Below, one piece after another: positions 8,618 to 16,624 of a stretch of 46,804 nt of DNA. Position numbers and translations under genes: made by a program. The notes under the pieces were generated by a model. It made no database searches. It saw only the letters and a list, made by a program, of their open reading frames with translations, and had not been told where the DNA came from. Numbering within the stretch: the first letter of the stretch is position 1; the number at the start of each line of letters is the position of its first letter. This stretch comes from Burkholderiaceae bacterium (GTDB lineage: Bacteria; Pseudomonadota; Gammaproteobacteria; Burkholderiales; Burkholderiaceae_E): assembly GCA_016710525.1 (NCBI GenBank), contig JADJVQ010000052.1, positions 1-46,804 on the forward strand. The letters run 5' to 3'.

Positions 8618-9253
8618 ATGGCCGGGCCCGATGTCGACTTCTGGGCGGGGATGTTCGCGCGCGGCGCGATGCCCTGGGACCGTGGCGAGGCCAACCCGGC
8701 GCTGGCCGGGCTGATCGAGCAGGGCGTGCTGCGCGCCGGCATGCGCATCGTCGTGCCCGGTTGCGGCAGCGGCTACGAGCTGCCGGTGCTGGCGCAGGCC
8801 GGGCTGGACGTGATCGCCCTGGACTACACGCCGGCGGCGGTCGAGCGTGCGCGGGCCCTGGTCGCCACGCTGCCGGCATCCGTGGCGGCGCGGGTCCGTG
8901 TCGAACAAGCCGACGTGCTGCAATGGAATCCGCCGGCGCCGGTGGACGCCGTGTACGAGCAGACCTGCCTGTGCGCGCTGCATCCGGACCACTGGGTGGA
9001 CTATGCCGCGCGGCTGCGCGACTGGCTGGCGCCCGAGGGCCTGCTGATCGCCCAGTTCGTCCAGGCGCAGCGCCCGGGCGCCGCCGAGGGGTTCGTCGAG
9101 GGGCCTCCCTATCACTGCGATATCCACGGCATGCGCGCGCTGTTTGCCGGTCGCGACTGGATCTGGCCGAAGCCGCCGTATCCGCGCGCCCAGCCCAAGC
9201 CCGGACTGGCTGAACTGATGGTCTTGCTCAGGCCGGCGCCCCGAGCACGCTGA
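8618..9253 (+). CDS. TPMT-family SAM-dependent methyltransferase
   Basis: A 211-aa class I methyltransferase. The TPMT-like N-terminus 'DFWAGMFARGAMPWDRGEANP' is split around the FW...PWD pattern, the SAM loop is 'VPGCGSGYELPVLAQAG', the acidic strand-2 end is in 'VIALDYTPAAVERA', and 'YEQTCLCALHP' forms the active-site segment. Bacterial relatives methylate thiols, thiopurines or chalcogen compounds; the natural substrate is unclear. Eight bases separate it from the upstream dehydrogenase, so the two are probably co-transcribed. Confidence 0.9.
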   Translation: MAGPDVDFWAGMFARGAMPWDRGEANPALAGLIEQGVLRAGMRIVVPGCGSGYELPVLAQAGLDVIALDYTPAAVERARALVATLPASVAARVRVEQADVLQWNPPAPVDAVYEQTCLCALHPDHWVDYAARLRDWLAPEGLLIAQFVQAQRPGAAEGFVEGPPYHCDIHGMRALFAGRDWIWPKPPYPRAQPKPGLAELMVLLRPAPRAR

Positions 9254-9295
9254 ATCCGCCCGATTGCGTCAAATATCCCCAGATGGTGCGGGTCG

Positions 9296-9344
9296 GTCAG
9301 CCCCGGGTAAGCTGACTGAGTTTCGATACGCCACCTTGGGTGGC
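9296..9344 (+). promoter_or_regulatory. leader with two stem-loops before the acyl-CoA synthetase
   Basis: GTCAGC (9296-9301) pairs with GCTGAC (9311-9316) around a 9-base loop, and GCCACC (9330-9335) pairs with GGTGGC (9339-9344) around TTG. Neither is followed by a T-run. They sit in the 128-base gap ahead of the ligase-transporter operon and could be an upstream gene's RNA end, a protein-binding site or leader structure; the function is not evident. Confidence 0.4.
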
Positions 9345-9381
9345 ACAAAAGAATACAGCTGTGCGCAGCGGAGACAGAACA

Positions 9382-11370
9382 ATGGGAGACAGTCCGGGCG
9401 ATGCCGCGCAGGTGCGCGAGCTGGGAAACACCACGTTTCCGCGGCTGGCGTGGCGGCATGCGGCCGAACGGCCACAGGCGCCGGCACTTCGCGAAAAAGA
9501 CCTCGGCATCTGGCAGACCCTCACCTGGCACGACCTGAAAGTGGAGGTGGAGGCGATTGCCGCAGGGCTGTCGGCCCAGGGCCTGACGCGCGGCGCCCAT
9601 GTCGCTCTGGTGGGCGAGAACCGGCCGCGACTGTACGCGGCGATGATCGCGGTGCAGGCGCTCGGTGCGGTGCCGGTGCCGATGTACCAGGACGCCGCCG
9701 CCCAGGAGATGGTCTTCGTCTTCGAGAATGCCGAGATCCACTATGCGATCGTCGAGGACCAGGAACAGGTCGACAAGATGCTCGAGGTACGCGATCGCTA
9801 TCCGGCGCTCGGCTGCATCGTCTATGACGATCCGCGCGGCCTGCGCAACTACGATCGCCCGGAGCTGTTCAGTTACGAAGGACTGCTGGAGATGGGGCGC
9901 GGACTGCTGAAAAGCCACCCCGGATTCGTTCAGGCCGAGATCGACAAGGGGTCGCCCGAGGATGCCGCCTCGATGTTCTACACCTCGGGCACCACCGGGT
10001 CGCCCAAGGGCGTCATCCATACCCATCGCAACCTGATTTCGATGTCGACCGTCGCCTCCCAGATGGAGAAGCTGACGTCGGCCGAAGAAGTGCTGGCCTA
10101 TCTGCCGATGGCGTGGATGGGCCAGAACATCTTTTCGTACGCGCAGTGGCTGATCAACGGGTTCACCGTCAACTGCCCGGAGTCCCAGGCGACGCTGACC
10201 GCCGACATGCGCGAGATCGGACCCACCTACTATTTCGCCCCGCCCCGCGTGCTGGAAGCGCTGCTCACGCAGGTGACGATCCGGATGGAGGACGCCGCGG
10301 CCCCGAAGCGGCGCCTGTACGAGTACTTCATGGCGGTGGCGTTGCGGGTGGGCGGCCGGATTCTCGACGGCGACGGCTCGGTCGGCCTGGGCGATCGCCT
10401 GCGCTACGCGATGGGCAAGCTGTTCGTGTACGGGCCGCTGCGCAATTCGCTGGGCATGAGCCGGGTGCGCCTGGCCTACACCGCTGGCGAGGCGATCGGC
10501 CCCGACCTTTTCGTGTTTTACCGCTCGCTGGGCATCAACCTGAAGCAGCTCTACGGCTCCACCGAAACCGCGGTGTTCGTCTGCGTGCAGCCCGATGGAC
10601 AGGTGCGCGCCGATACCGTCGGACCGCCGGTGCGCGGGGTCGAGGTCAAGGTGTCCGGCAGCGGCGAACTGCTCATCCGCAGCCCGGGGCTGCTGCGCGA
10701 GTACTACAAGAACCCCGAGGCCACGCTCGAGGTCAAGGATGCCGACGGCTGGTACCACACCGGCGACGCGGGCTATCTCGATGCCGACGGGCACCTGCGC
10801 ATCATCGACCGGGCCAAGGATGTCGGCAAGCTGGCCGGGGGGCAGATGTTCGCGCCCAAGTACGTCGAGAACAAGCTCAAGTTCTTTCCCTTCATCAAGG
10901 AGGCCGTGGCCTTTGGCGACGGGCGCGATCGCGTGATGGCGTTCGTGAACATCGACTTCGACGCCTGCGCCAACTGGGCGGAGCGGCGCAATCTGTCTTA
11001 TGCGGGTTACGTCGACCTGGCCTCGCGGCCCGAGATCCGTACGCTGATCCAGGAATGCATCGAAAAGGTGAATGCGGACCTGGCGGCCGATCCGATGATG
11101 AGCGCCTCGCAGGTCTCGCGGTTCCTGATCCTGCACAAGGAGCTCGATGCCGACGACGATGAACTCACGCGCACGCGCAAGGTGCGCCGGCGCTTCATCG
11201 GCCAGAAGTACCAGGTGCTGACCGACGCGCTGTATGCCGGCCTGCCGGAGCAGTACATCGAGACCCAGGTGCGATTCGAGGACGGCAGGGTCGGGTCGGT
11301 GTCGGCCACGCTGCTGCTGTCCGATGCCAAGACATTTGCCCCGGCGCCGGCCCAGCGCCGCGCCGCCTGA
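9382..11370 (+). CDS. AMP-dependent (long-chain-type) acyl-CoA synthetase
   Basis: A 662-aa adenylate-forming ligase. Motifs are the P-loop 'MFYTSGTTGSPKG', 'LYGSTETAVFVCVQP' and 'GWYHTGDAGYLDADGHLRIIDRAKD'. The size and the extended C-terminal part resemble the FadD15/FACL long-chain group. It forms an acyl-adenylate and then acyl-CoA. The ATG at 9382 is favoured over an upstream GTG at 9340 because GGAGAC lies 6 bases before it and 9340 falls inside a stem-loop. It heads the livGHMKF-type importer genes, so it probably activates the imported acid in the cytoplasm. Confidence 0.9.
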   Translation: MGDSPGDAAQVRELGNTTFPRLAWRHAAERPQAPALREKDLGIWQTLTWHDLKVEVEAIAAGLSAQGLTRGAHVALVGENRPRLYAAMIAVQALGAVPVPMYQDAAAQEMVFVFENAEIHYAIVEDQEQVDKMLEVRDRYPALGCIVYDDPRGLRNYDRPELFSYEGLLEMGRGLLKSHPGFVQAEIDKGSPEDAASMFYTSGTTGSPKGVIHTHRNLISMSTVASQMEKLTSAEEVLAYLPMAWMGQNIFSYAQWLINGFTVNCPESQATLTADMREIGPTYYFAPPRVLEALLTQVTIRMEDAAAPKRRLYEYFMAVALRVGGRILDGDGSVGLGDRLRYAMGKLFVYGPLRNSLGMSRVRLAYTAGEAIGPDLFVFYRSLGINLKQLYGSTETAVFVCVQPDGQVRADTVGPPVRGVEVKVSGSGELLIRSPGLLREYYKNPEATLEVKDADGWYHTGDAGYLDADGHLRIIDRAKDVGKLAGGQMFAPKYVENKLKFFPFIKEAVAFGDGRDRVMAFVNIDFDACANWAERRNLSYAGYVDLASRPEIRTLIQECIEKVNADLAADPMMSASQVSRFLILHKELDADDDELTRTRKVRRRFIGQKYQVLTDALYAGLPEQYIETQVRFEDGRVGSVSATLLLSDAKTFAPAPAQRRAA

Positions 11371-11394
11371 CCCTCGCCGACCGGGATAAGAACG

Positions 11395-12180
11395 ATGAAC
11401 AACCGCAAGATCGGCGAGGTGGTCCTCGACCTGAAGAACATCTCGCTTGCCTTCGGCGGCGTGAAGGCGCTGACCGATATTTCCTTCGACGTCCGCGAGC
11501 ATGAGATCCGCGCCATCATCGGTCCCAACGGCGCCGGCAAGAGCTCGATGCTCAATGTGATCAACGGCGTCTACACGCCGCAGCAGGGCGAGATCATCTT
11601 CCGCGGCCAGCACTTCCACAAGATGAGTTCGCGCAAGGTGGCCGAGATGGGCGTGGCGCGCACCTTCCAGAGCCTGGCGCTGTTCAAGGGCATGAGCGTG
11701 CTCGACAACATCATGACCGGGCGCAACCTGCGCATGAAGTCGGGCATCCTGGCACAGATGATCCGGCTGGGGCCCGCCGAGCGCGAAGAGATCGCGCACC
11801 GCGAGCATGTCGAACGGATCATCGACTTTCTGCAGATCCAGAGCTTTCGCAAGATCCCCGTCGGAAGGCTGCCGTATGGGCTGCAAAAGCGGGTCGACCT
11901 GGGGCGCGCGCTGGCCATGGAGCCCAGTCTGCTGCTGCTGGACGAGCCGATGGCTGGCATGAACCTCGAGGAAAAGCAGGACATGAGCCGCTTCATCCTG
12001 GACGTCAACGACGAGTTCGGCACCACCATCGTGCTGATCGAGCACGACATGAGCGTGGTGATGGACATTTCCGACCGGGTCGTCGTGCTCGACTACGGCA
12101 AGAAGATCGGCGATGGCACCCCGCACGAGGTGCGCAACAACGAGGACGTCATTTCGGCGTATCTCGGCGTGGCGCACTGA
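11395..12180 (+). CDS. livG: branched-chain-amino-acid-type ABC transporter ATPase (LivG)
   Basis: A 261-aa nucleotide-binding subunit. Visible motifs are Walker A 'GPNGAGKSS', Q-loop 'ARTFQSLALF', a signature-like 'LPYGLQKRVDLGRALA' (the usual LSGGQ is degenerate, as is common in LivG), Walker B 'LLLLDEP' and the switch His in 'VLIEHDMSVV'. It starts 24 bases after the ligase. The family serves branched-chain amino acids, but paralogues linked to CoA ligases import aliphatic or aromatic acids; here the latter is inferred. Confidence 0.92.
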   Translation: MNNRKIGEVVLDLKNISLAFGGVKALTDISFDVREHEIRAIIGPNGAGKSSMLNVINGVYTPQQGEIIFRGQHFHKMSSRKVAEMGVARTFQSLALFKGMSVLDNIMTGRNLRMKSGILAQMIRLGPAEREEIAHREHVERIIDFLQIQSFRKIPVGRLPYGLQKRVDLGRALAMEPSLLLLDEPMAGMNLEEKQDMSRFILDVNDEFGTTIVLIEHDMSVVMDISDRVVVLDYGKKIGDGTPHEVRNNEDVISAYLGVAH

Positions 12181-12210
12181 TCCGCCGACTCACAATAAGG
12201 CAATGCCGCG

Positions 12211-13146
12211 ATGAATCTCGGATTCCTACTCGAAGTGGCCCTGGGCGGACTGATGGCCGGGGTGCTGTATTCCCTGGTCGCGCTCGGGCTCGTGCTGATC
12301 TTCAAGGCCTCGGGGGTGTTCAACTTCGCCCAGGGCGCGATGGTGCTGTTCGCGGCGCTGTCGATGGCGCGCCTTTCCGAATGGATCCCCGGCTGGCTGG
12401 GCATCGAGAACCTGTGGCTGGCCAACGGGCTGGCCTTCGTGGCCTCGGTGGCGATCATGATCGTGCTGGCGATGGTGATCGAGCGCATCGTGCTGCGCCC
12501 GCTGGTCAACCAGGAGGGCGTGGTGCTGCTGATGGCCACGCTGGGCGTCACCTACTTCATGGACGGGCTGGGCCAGACGCTGTGGGGATCCGACATCTAC
12601 AAGATCGACCTGGGCATCTCCAAGGACCCGCTGCTGCTGTTCGAAGGCACGTTCCAGGGCGGTGTGCTGGTCAATCGCGACGACATCGTCGCCGCGGTGA
12701 TGGCCACCGTGCTGGTGATCGTGCTGGCGCTGTTCTTCCAGAAGACCGCCACCGGGCGCGCGCTGCGGGCGGTGGCCGACGACCACCAGGCCGCGCAGTC
12801 GATCGGCATTCCCCTGAACCGCATCTGGGTGATCGTCTGGGCGGTGGCCGGCTTCACCGCGCTGGTCGCCGGCATGGTCTGGGGCAGCAAGCTGGGGGTG
12901 CAGTTCTCGCTGGCCATCCTCGCGCTCAAGGCGCTGCCGGTGGTGATCCTCGGCGGCTTCACCTCGGTGCCGGGGGCGATCGTCGGCGGCCTGATCATCG
13001 GCCTGGGCGAGAAGCTCTCCGAGGTGTACCTGGGGCCGATCATCGGCGGGGGCATCGAGAACTGGTTCGCCTACGTGCTGGCCCTGGGTTTCCTGCTGGT
13101 TCGTCCGCAGGGATTGTTTGGAGAAAAGATCATCGACCGCGTCTGA
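12211..13146 (+). CDS. livH: ABC transporter inner-membrane permease (LivH)
   Basis: A 311-aa polytopic membrane protein with about eight hydrophobic spans. It carries the LivH-type opening 'GLMAGVLYSLVALGLVLIFKASGVFNFAQGAM' (split over two helices), the cytoplasmic coupling segment 'TATGRALRAVADDHQAAQSIGI' and the 'GGFTSVPGAIVGGLIIG' segment near the C-terminus. It forms the transmembrane heterodimer with LivM and contacts the LivG/LivF ATPases. Confidence 0.93.
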   Translation: MNLGFLLEVALGGLMAGVLYSLVALGLVLIFKASGVFNFAQGAMVLFAALSMARLSEWIPGWLGIENLWLANGLAFVASVAIMIVLAMVIERIVLRPLVNQEGVVLLMATLGVTYFMDGLGQTLWGSDIYKIDLGISKDPLLLFEGTFQGGVLVNRDDIVAAVMATVLVIVLALFFQKTATGRALRAVADDHQAAQSIGIPLNRIWVIVWAVAGFTALVAGMVWGSKLGVQFSLAILALKALPVVILGGFTSVPGAIVGGLIIGLGEKLSEVYLGPIIGGGIENWFAYVLALGFLLVRPQGLFGEKIIDRV

Positions 13147-13177
13147 CGCGCGCCGACGATCTTTCGACGAGGACGAC

Positions 13178-14242
13178 ATGCTCTATCGTGAGAACGGCCA
13201 GTTCAAGGCAAGCTACCGGGCCGATCAGCAGATCTTCCCGATCGCCCAGGACCGGGTGGTGGTGCTGCTGTTCATGGTCTTCGCGTTTGCCGGCGTGCCC
13301 CTGCTGGCCAGCGAATACCTGTTCAAGGCGATCCTGATCCCGTTCCTGATCCTGGCGCTGGCGGCGATCGGCCTGAACCTGCTGGTCGGCTACTGCGGCC
13401 AGATCTCGCTGGGCTCGGGCGCGTTCATGGCGGTGGGCGCTTATGCGGCCTACAACCTCACACAGCGCATTCCGGGCCTGAACGTGGTGGTGGCGTTCAT
13501 CCTGGCGGGCCTCATCGCGATGATCGTGGGCATCCTGTTCGGCGTGCCCAGCCTGCGCATCAAGGGGCTGTACCTGGCGGTGGCCACGCTGGCGGCGCAG
13601 TTCTTCTCGGACTGGATCTTCACCCGCGTGAAGTGGCTGAGCAACGATTCCACCTCGGGCTCGGTGCAGGTGCCGGTGATCGAACTGTTCGGCCTGAAGG
13701 TCGAGAGCCCGGTCGAGAAGTACTGGTTCGTGCTGGTGTTCGTGTCGGTGTTCGCACTGATGGCCAAGAATCTGGTGCGCGGACACATCGGCCGATCGTG
13801 GATGGCGATTCGTGACATGGACGTGGCCGCGGCGGTGATCGGCATCCGCCCGATGCACGCCAAGCTCACCGCGTTTGCGTTGAGCTCCTTCTTCATCGGA
13901 GTGGCCGGAGCGCTGTGGGGCTTCGTGCACCTGGGCTCCTGGGAGGCGCTGGCCTTCGATGTGAACCGCTCGCTGAACCTGCTCTTCATGATCATCATCG
14001 GCGGCATGGGTTCGATCCTGGGCAGCTTCCTGGGCGCCGCGTTCATCGTGGTCCTGCCGATCCTGCTGAATCAGGTGCCCGCCTGGCTGGGCATCCCGCT
14101 GTCGACGACGATGACCTCGCATCTCGAGTTCATGATCTTCGGCGCGCTGATCGTGTTCTTCCTGATCGTCGAGCCGCACGGGCTGGCCCGCCTGTGGTCG
14201 ATCGCCAAGGAAAAGCTGCGACTCTGGCCGTTCCCGCACTGA
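13178..14242 (+). CDS. livM: ABC transporter inner-membrane permease (LivM)
   Basis: A 354-aa permease with a ~35-residue soluble N-terminus, multiple hydrophobic spans, 'LNLLVGYCGQISLGSGAFMAVGAY' (split), the coupling-loop segment 'RGHIGRSWMAIRDMDVAAAVIGI' and 'GGMGSILGSFLGAAF'. The start at 13178 (MLYRENGQ) has GACGAGGAC upstream and avoids overlap with livH. It is the partner of the preceding permease. Confidence 0.92.
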   Translation: MLYRENGQFKASYRADQQIFPIAQDRVVVLLFMVFAFAGVPLLASEYLFKAILIPFLILALAAIGLNLLVGYCGQISLGSGAFMAVGAYAAYNLTQRIPGLNVVVAFILAGLIAMIVGILFGVPSLRIKGLYLAVATLAAQFFSDWIFTRVKWLSNDSTSGSVQVPVIELFGLKVESPVEKYWFVLVFVSVFALMAKNLVRGHIGRSWMAIRDMDVAAAVIGIRPMHAKLTAFALSSFFIGVAGALWGFVHLGSWEALAFDVNRSLNLLFMIIIGGMGSILGSFLGAAFIVVLPILLNQVPAWLGIPLSTTMTSHLEFMIFGALIVFFLIVEPHGLARLWSIAKEKLRLWPFPH

Positions 14243-14342
14243 TGCGGTCATCGCTCGCTGCCCGCCGCGCGTTTCATCTGTTCCCGAACCAAACCAAGGA
14301 GACACAGGCAAGACAACCCGCCAGTCCCTGACGGTCGCCACG

Positions 14343-15650
14343 ATGGCCGCAGCTGGCTTGCTGGCCGCGCTGGCGCCGCAGGCACCCGCGTTCGCCCAGG
14401 CCAAGGAGCAGTTCATTCCGGTGCTGTCGTACCGCACCGGCGCCTATGCGCCCAATGGCATCCCGTCGGCCAACGGCTTCGTCGACTACCTGAAGCTGAT
14501 CAATGCCCGCGACGGCGGCATCAACGGCGTGAAGATCGTCTTCGAAGAATGCGAAACCGGCTACGCCACCGACCGCGGGGTCGAATGTTATGAGCGCCTG
14601 AAGGGCAAGGGCCCCACCGGGGCGGCCGCCTTCAATCCGCTGTCCACCGGCATCACCTTCGCGCTGACCGACAAGACCTTCACCGACAAGATCCCGCTGG
14701 TCACCGGCGGCTATGGCCTGTCGGCTTCGGCCGAAGGCCGCGTGTTCAAGTACAACTTCATCCTGGGCGGCAGCTACTGGGTGGCGGCCGACATCGTCAT
14801 GCAGGCCATCGGCGCGCGCGAAGGCGGCATGGACAAGCTCAAGGGCAAGAAGATCGCCTACGTCTATCACGACTCGCCGTACGGCAAAGAGGCGATCCCG
14901 CTGCTGGTCGAGCGCAGCAAGATGCACGGCTTCGAGCTGCTGCAGCTGCCGGTGACTCACCCGGGCGTCGAGCAGAAGGCCACCTGGCTGCAGATCCGCC
15001 AGCAGCGGCCCGACTATGTGCTGCTCTGGGGCTGGGGTGTGATGAACTCCACCGCGGTGAAGGAGGCCGTGGCCACCGGTTATCCGCGCGACAAGATGTA
15101 CGGCGGCTGGTACGCGGGCGCCGAGCCCGATGTGCGCCCGGCGGGCGATGCGGGTAAGGGCTTCCACGCGGTCACCGCGCTGTCGCCGGCTGGCCGCGGC
15201 AAGGTGCACGACGACATCCTGAAGCTGTTGCACGGCAAGAACCAGGGTACCGGGCCGAAGGAAGAAGTGGGCGAAGTGCTCTACAACCGGGCCTTGGGCC
15301 ACGCGATGATGACGGTCGAAGGCATCCGCCGCGCGCAGGAGAAGTACGGCAAGAAGCCGCTGACCGGCGAGCAGGTGCGCTGGGGTCTGGAGAACCTGGC
15401 GATCGACGACAAGAAGATCAAGGCGCTGGGATTCGAGGGCTTCATGCTGCCGCTGTCGACCAGCTGCGCCGACCACATGGGCGTGTCCACCGCGATGATG
15501 ATGCAGTGGGACGGCACCAAGTGGATCGCCGACAAGAAGATCTGGCAGGCCGACATGGCGATCATCAAGCCGATGGTCGATCAGGCGGCCAAGAAGTACG
15601 CGGCCGAGAAGAAGATCCAATACCGCGATTGCGCGAAGGACGCGGGCTGA
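14343..15650 (+). CDS. ABC transporter periplasmic substrate-binding protein (LivK type), start codon apparently lost
   Basis: A type-I periplasmic-binding-fold receptor, about 435 aa from the ATG at 14343. That ATG leaves a truncated signal peptide (MAAAGLLAALAPQAPAFAQA). In the same frame upstream lies a fitting basic start, KTTRQSLTVAT, beginning at 14310, placed 8 bases after AGGAG (14297-14301), but codon 14310 is AAG and no in-frame ATG, GTG or TTG precedes it. The natural start is therefore probably missing an ATG through a small deletion. The mature protein opens with 'FIPVLSYRTGAYAPNG'. It supplies ligand to the LivH/LivM channel; the ligand is not predictable. Confidence 0.88.
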   Translation: MAAAGLLAALAPQAPAFAQAKEQFIPVLSYRTGAYAPNGIPSANGFVDYLKLINARDGGINGVKIVFEECETGYATDRGVECYERLKGKGPTGAAAFNPLSTGITFALTDKTFTDKIPLVTGGYGLSASAEGRVFKYNFILGGSYWVAADIVMQAIGAREGGMDKLKGKKIAYVYHDSPYGKEAIPLLVERSKMHGFELLQLPVTHPGVEQKATWLQIRQQRPDYVLLWGWGVMNSTAVKEAVATGYPRDKMYGGWYAGAEPDVRPAGDAGKGFHAVTALSPAGRGKVHDDILKLLHGKNQGTGPKEEVGEVLYNRALGHAMMTVEGIRRAQEKYGKKPLTGEQVRWGLENLAIDDKKIKALGFEGFMLPLSTSCADHMGVSTAMMMQWDGTKWIADKKIWQADMAIIKPMVDQAAKKYAAEKKIQYRDCAKDAG

Positions 15651-15669
15651 CGCTAGGCGGTGCGACGGT

Positions 15670-15716
15670 CCGCCCGTCCGGCCCTGGCGGCGTCGTCGCT
15701 GCCGGGGGCGGTTTTT
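15670..15716 (+). terminator. intrinsic-terminator-like hairpin between livK and livF
   Basis: CCGCCC (15670-15675) pairs with GGGCGG (15706-15711) and CCGG (15678-15681) with CCGG (15702-15705), followed directly by TTTTT (15712-15716). It lies 20 bases after the livK stop and 56 bases before the livF GTG. Partial termination would lower livF expression relative to the receptor. Confidence 0.65.
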
Positions 15717-15771
15717 CAGAGTGCATGCCCCGGGGCGTGCGATCCGAAAAACTCCAGGAAGGATCCAGACC

Positions 15772-16575
15772 GTGAGCCAGGCGCTGCTGACTGTCAACGG
15801 CATCGAAGTCATCTACAACCACGTGATCCTGGTCCTCAAGGGCGTCTCGCTGAGCGTCCCCGAGGGCAAGATCGTGGCATTGCTGGGCGGCAACGGGGCG
15901 GGCAAGACCACGACGCTGCGGGCCGTGTCCAATCTGCTCAAGGGCGAGCGCGGCGAGGTCACCAAGGGCTCGATCGAATACCGGGGCGAGCGCATCGAGC
16001 GCCTGACGCCGGCCGACCTGGTCAAGCGGGGCGTGATCCAGGTGATGGAGGGGCGCCATTGTTTCGGCCACCTCACGGTGGAAGAGAACCTGCTCACCGG
16101 CGCCTATACCCGCGGGTTGTCGCGGGGCGAGCTCGCCAGCGAACTCGAGCGGGTCTATCACTACTTTCCGCGGCTCAAGACACGGCGCGCTTCGCAGTCG
16201 GGATACACCTCGGGCGGCGAGCAGCAGATGACCGCGGTGGGGCGCGCGCTGATGGCCAAGCCCAACATGATCCTGCTGGACGAGCCCAGCATGGGTCTGG
16301 CGCCGCAGATCGTTGCCGAGATCTTCCAGATCGTGCGCGACCTCAACCAGAAGGAGCAGGTCAGCTTCCTGCTGGCCGAGCAGAACACCAACGTCGCACT
16401 GAAGTACTCGGACTACGGCTACATCCTGGAGAACGGCCGCATCGTGATGGACGGCGCCGCGGCCGACCTGGCCGACAACGAGGACGTCAAGGAGTTCTAC
16501 CTGGGCGTCTCGCAGGAAGGCCGGACTTCATTTCGCGACATCAAATCGTACCGGCGGCGCAAGCGCTGGCTCTGA
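15772..16575 (+). CDS. livF: branched-chain-amino-acid-type ABC transporter ATPase (LivF)
   Basis: A 267-aa ATPase with Walker A 'GGNGAGKTT', signature region 'YTSGGEQQMTAVGRALM', Walker B 'ILLDEPSMGLAP' and 'LLAEQNTNVAL', typical of LivF. The GTG at 15772 is preceded by AGGAAGGA and gives the usual LivF N-terminus ('LLTVNGIEVIYNHVILVLKGVSL' split); an upstream ATG at 15724 would add an unrelated extension. It carries a short basic C-terminal tail ('YRRRKRWL'). It is the last gene of the importer operon, separated from livK by a terminator-like hairpin. Confidence 0.92.
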   Translation: MSQALLTVNGIEVIYNHVILVLKGVSLSVPEGKIVALLGGNGAGKTTTLRAVSNLLKGERGEVTKGSIEYRGERIERLTPADLVKRGVIQVMEGRHCFGHLTVEENLLTGAYTRGLSRGELASELERVYHYFPRLKTRRASQSGYTSGGEQQMTAVGRALMAKPNMILLDEPSMGLAPQIVAEIFQIVRDLNQKEQVSFLLAEQNTNVALKYSDYGYILENGRIVMDGAAADLADNEDVKEFYLGVSQEGRTSFRDIKSYRRRKRWL

Positions 16576-16624
16576 GGCGCCGGCTGCGCCGCGGATCGCA
16601 GCGCGCTGGCGCATGCGTCGGCGT

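Noticed and set aside
9112..12177. A 1021-codon open frame on the minus strand
   Set aside because: It is antisense to the acyl-CoA ligase and livG, is full of His/Arg/Asp-rich low-similarity sequence, and reflects G+C-biased third positions.
13130..14437. Long minus-strand frame opposite livM
   Set aside because: The coding strand carries an unmistakable permease; the reverse frame has no domain and is rich in His/Gln/Arg.
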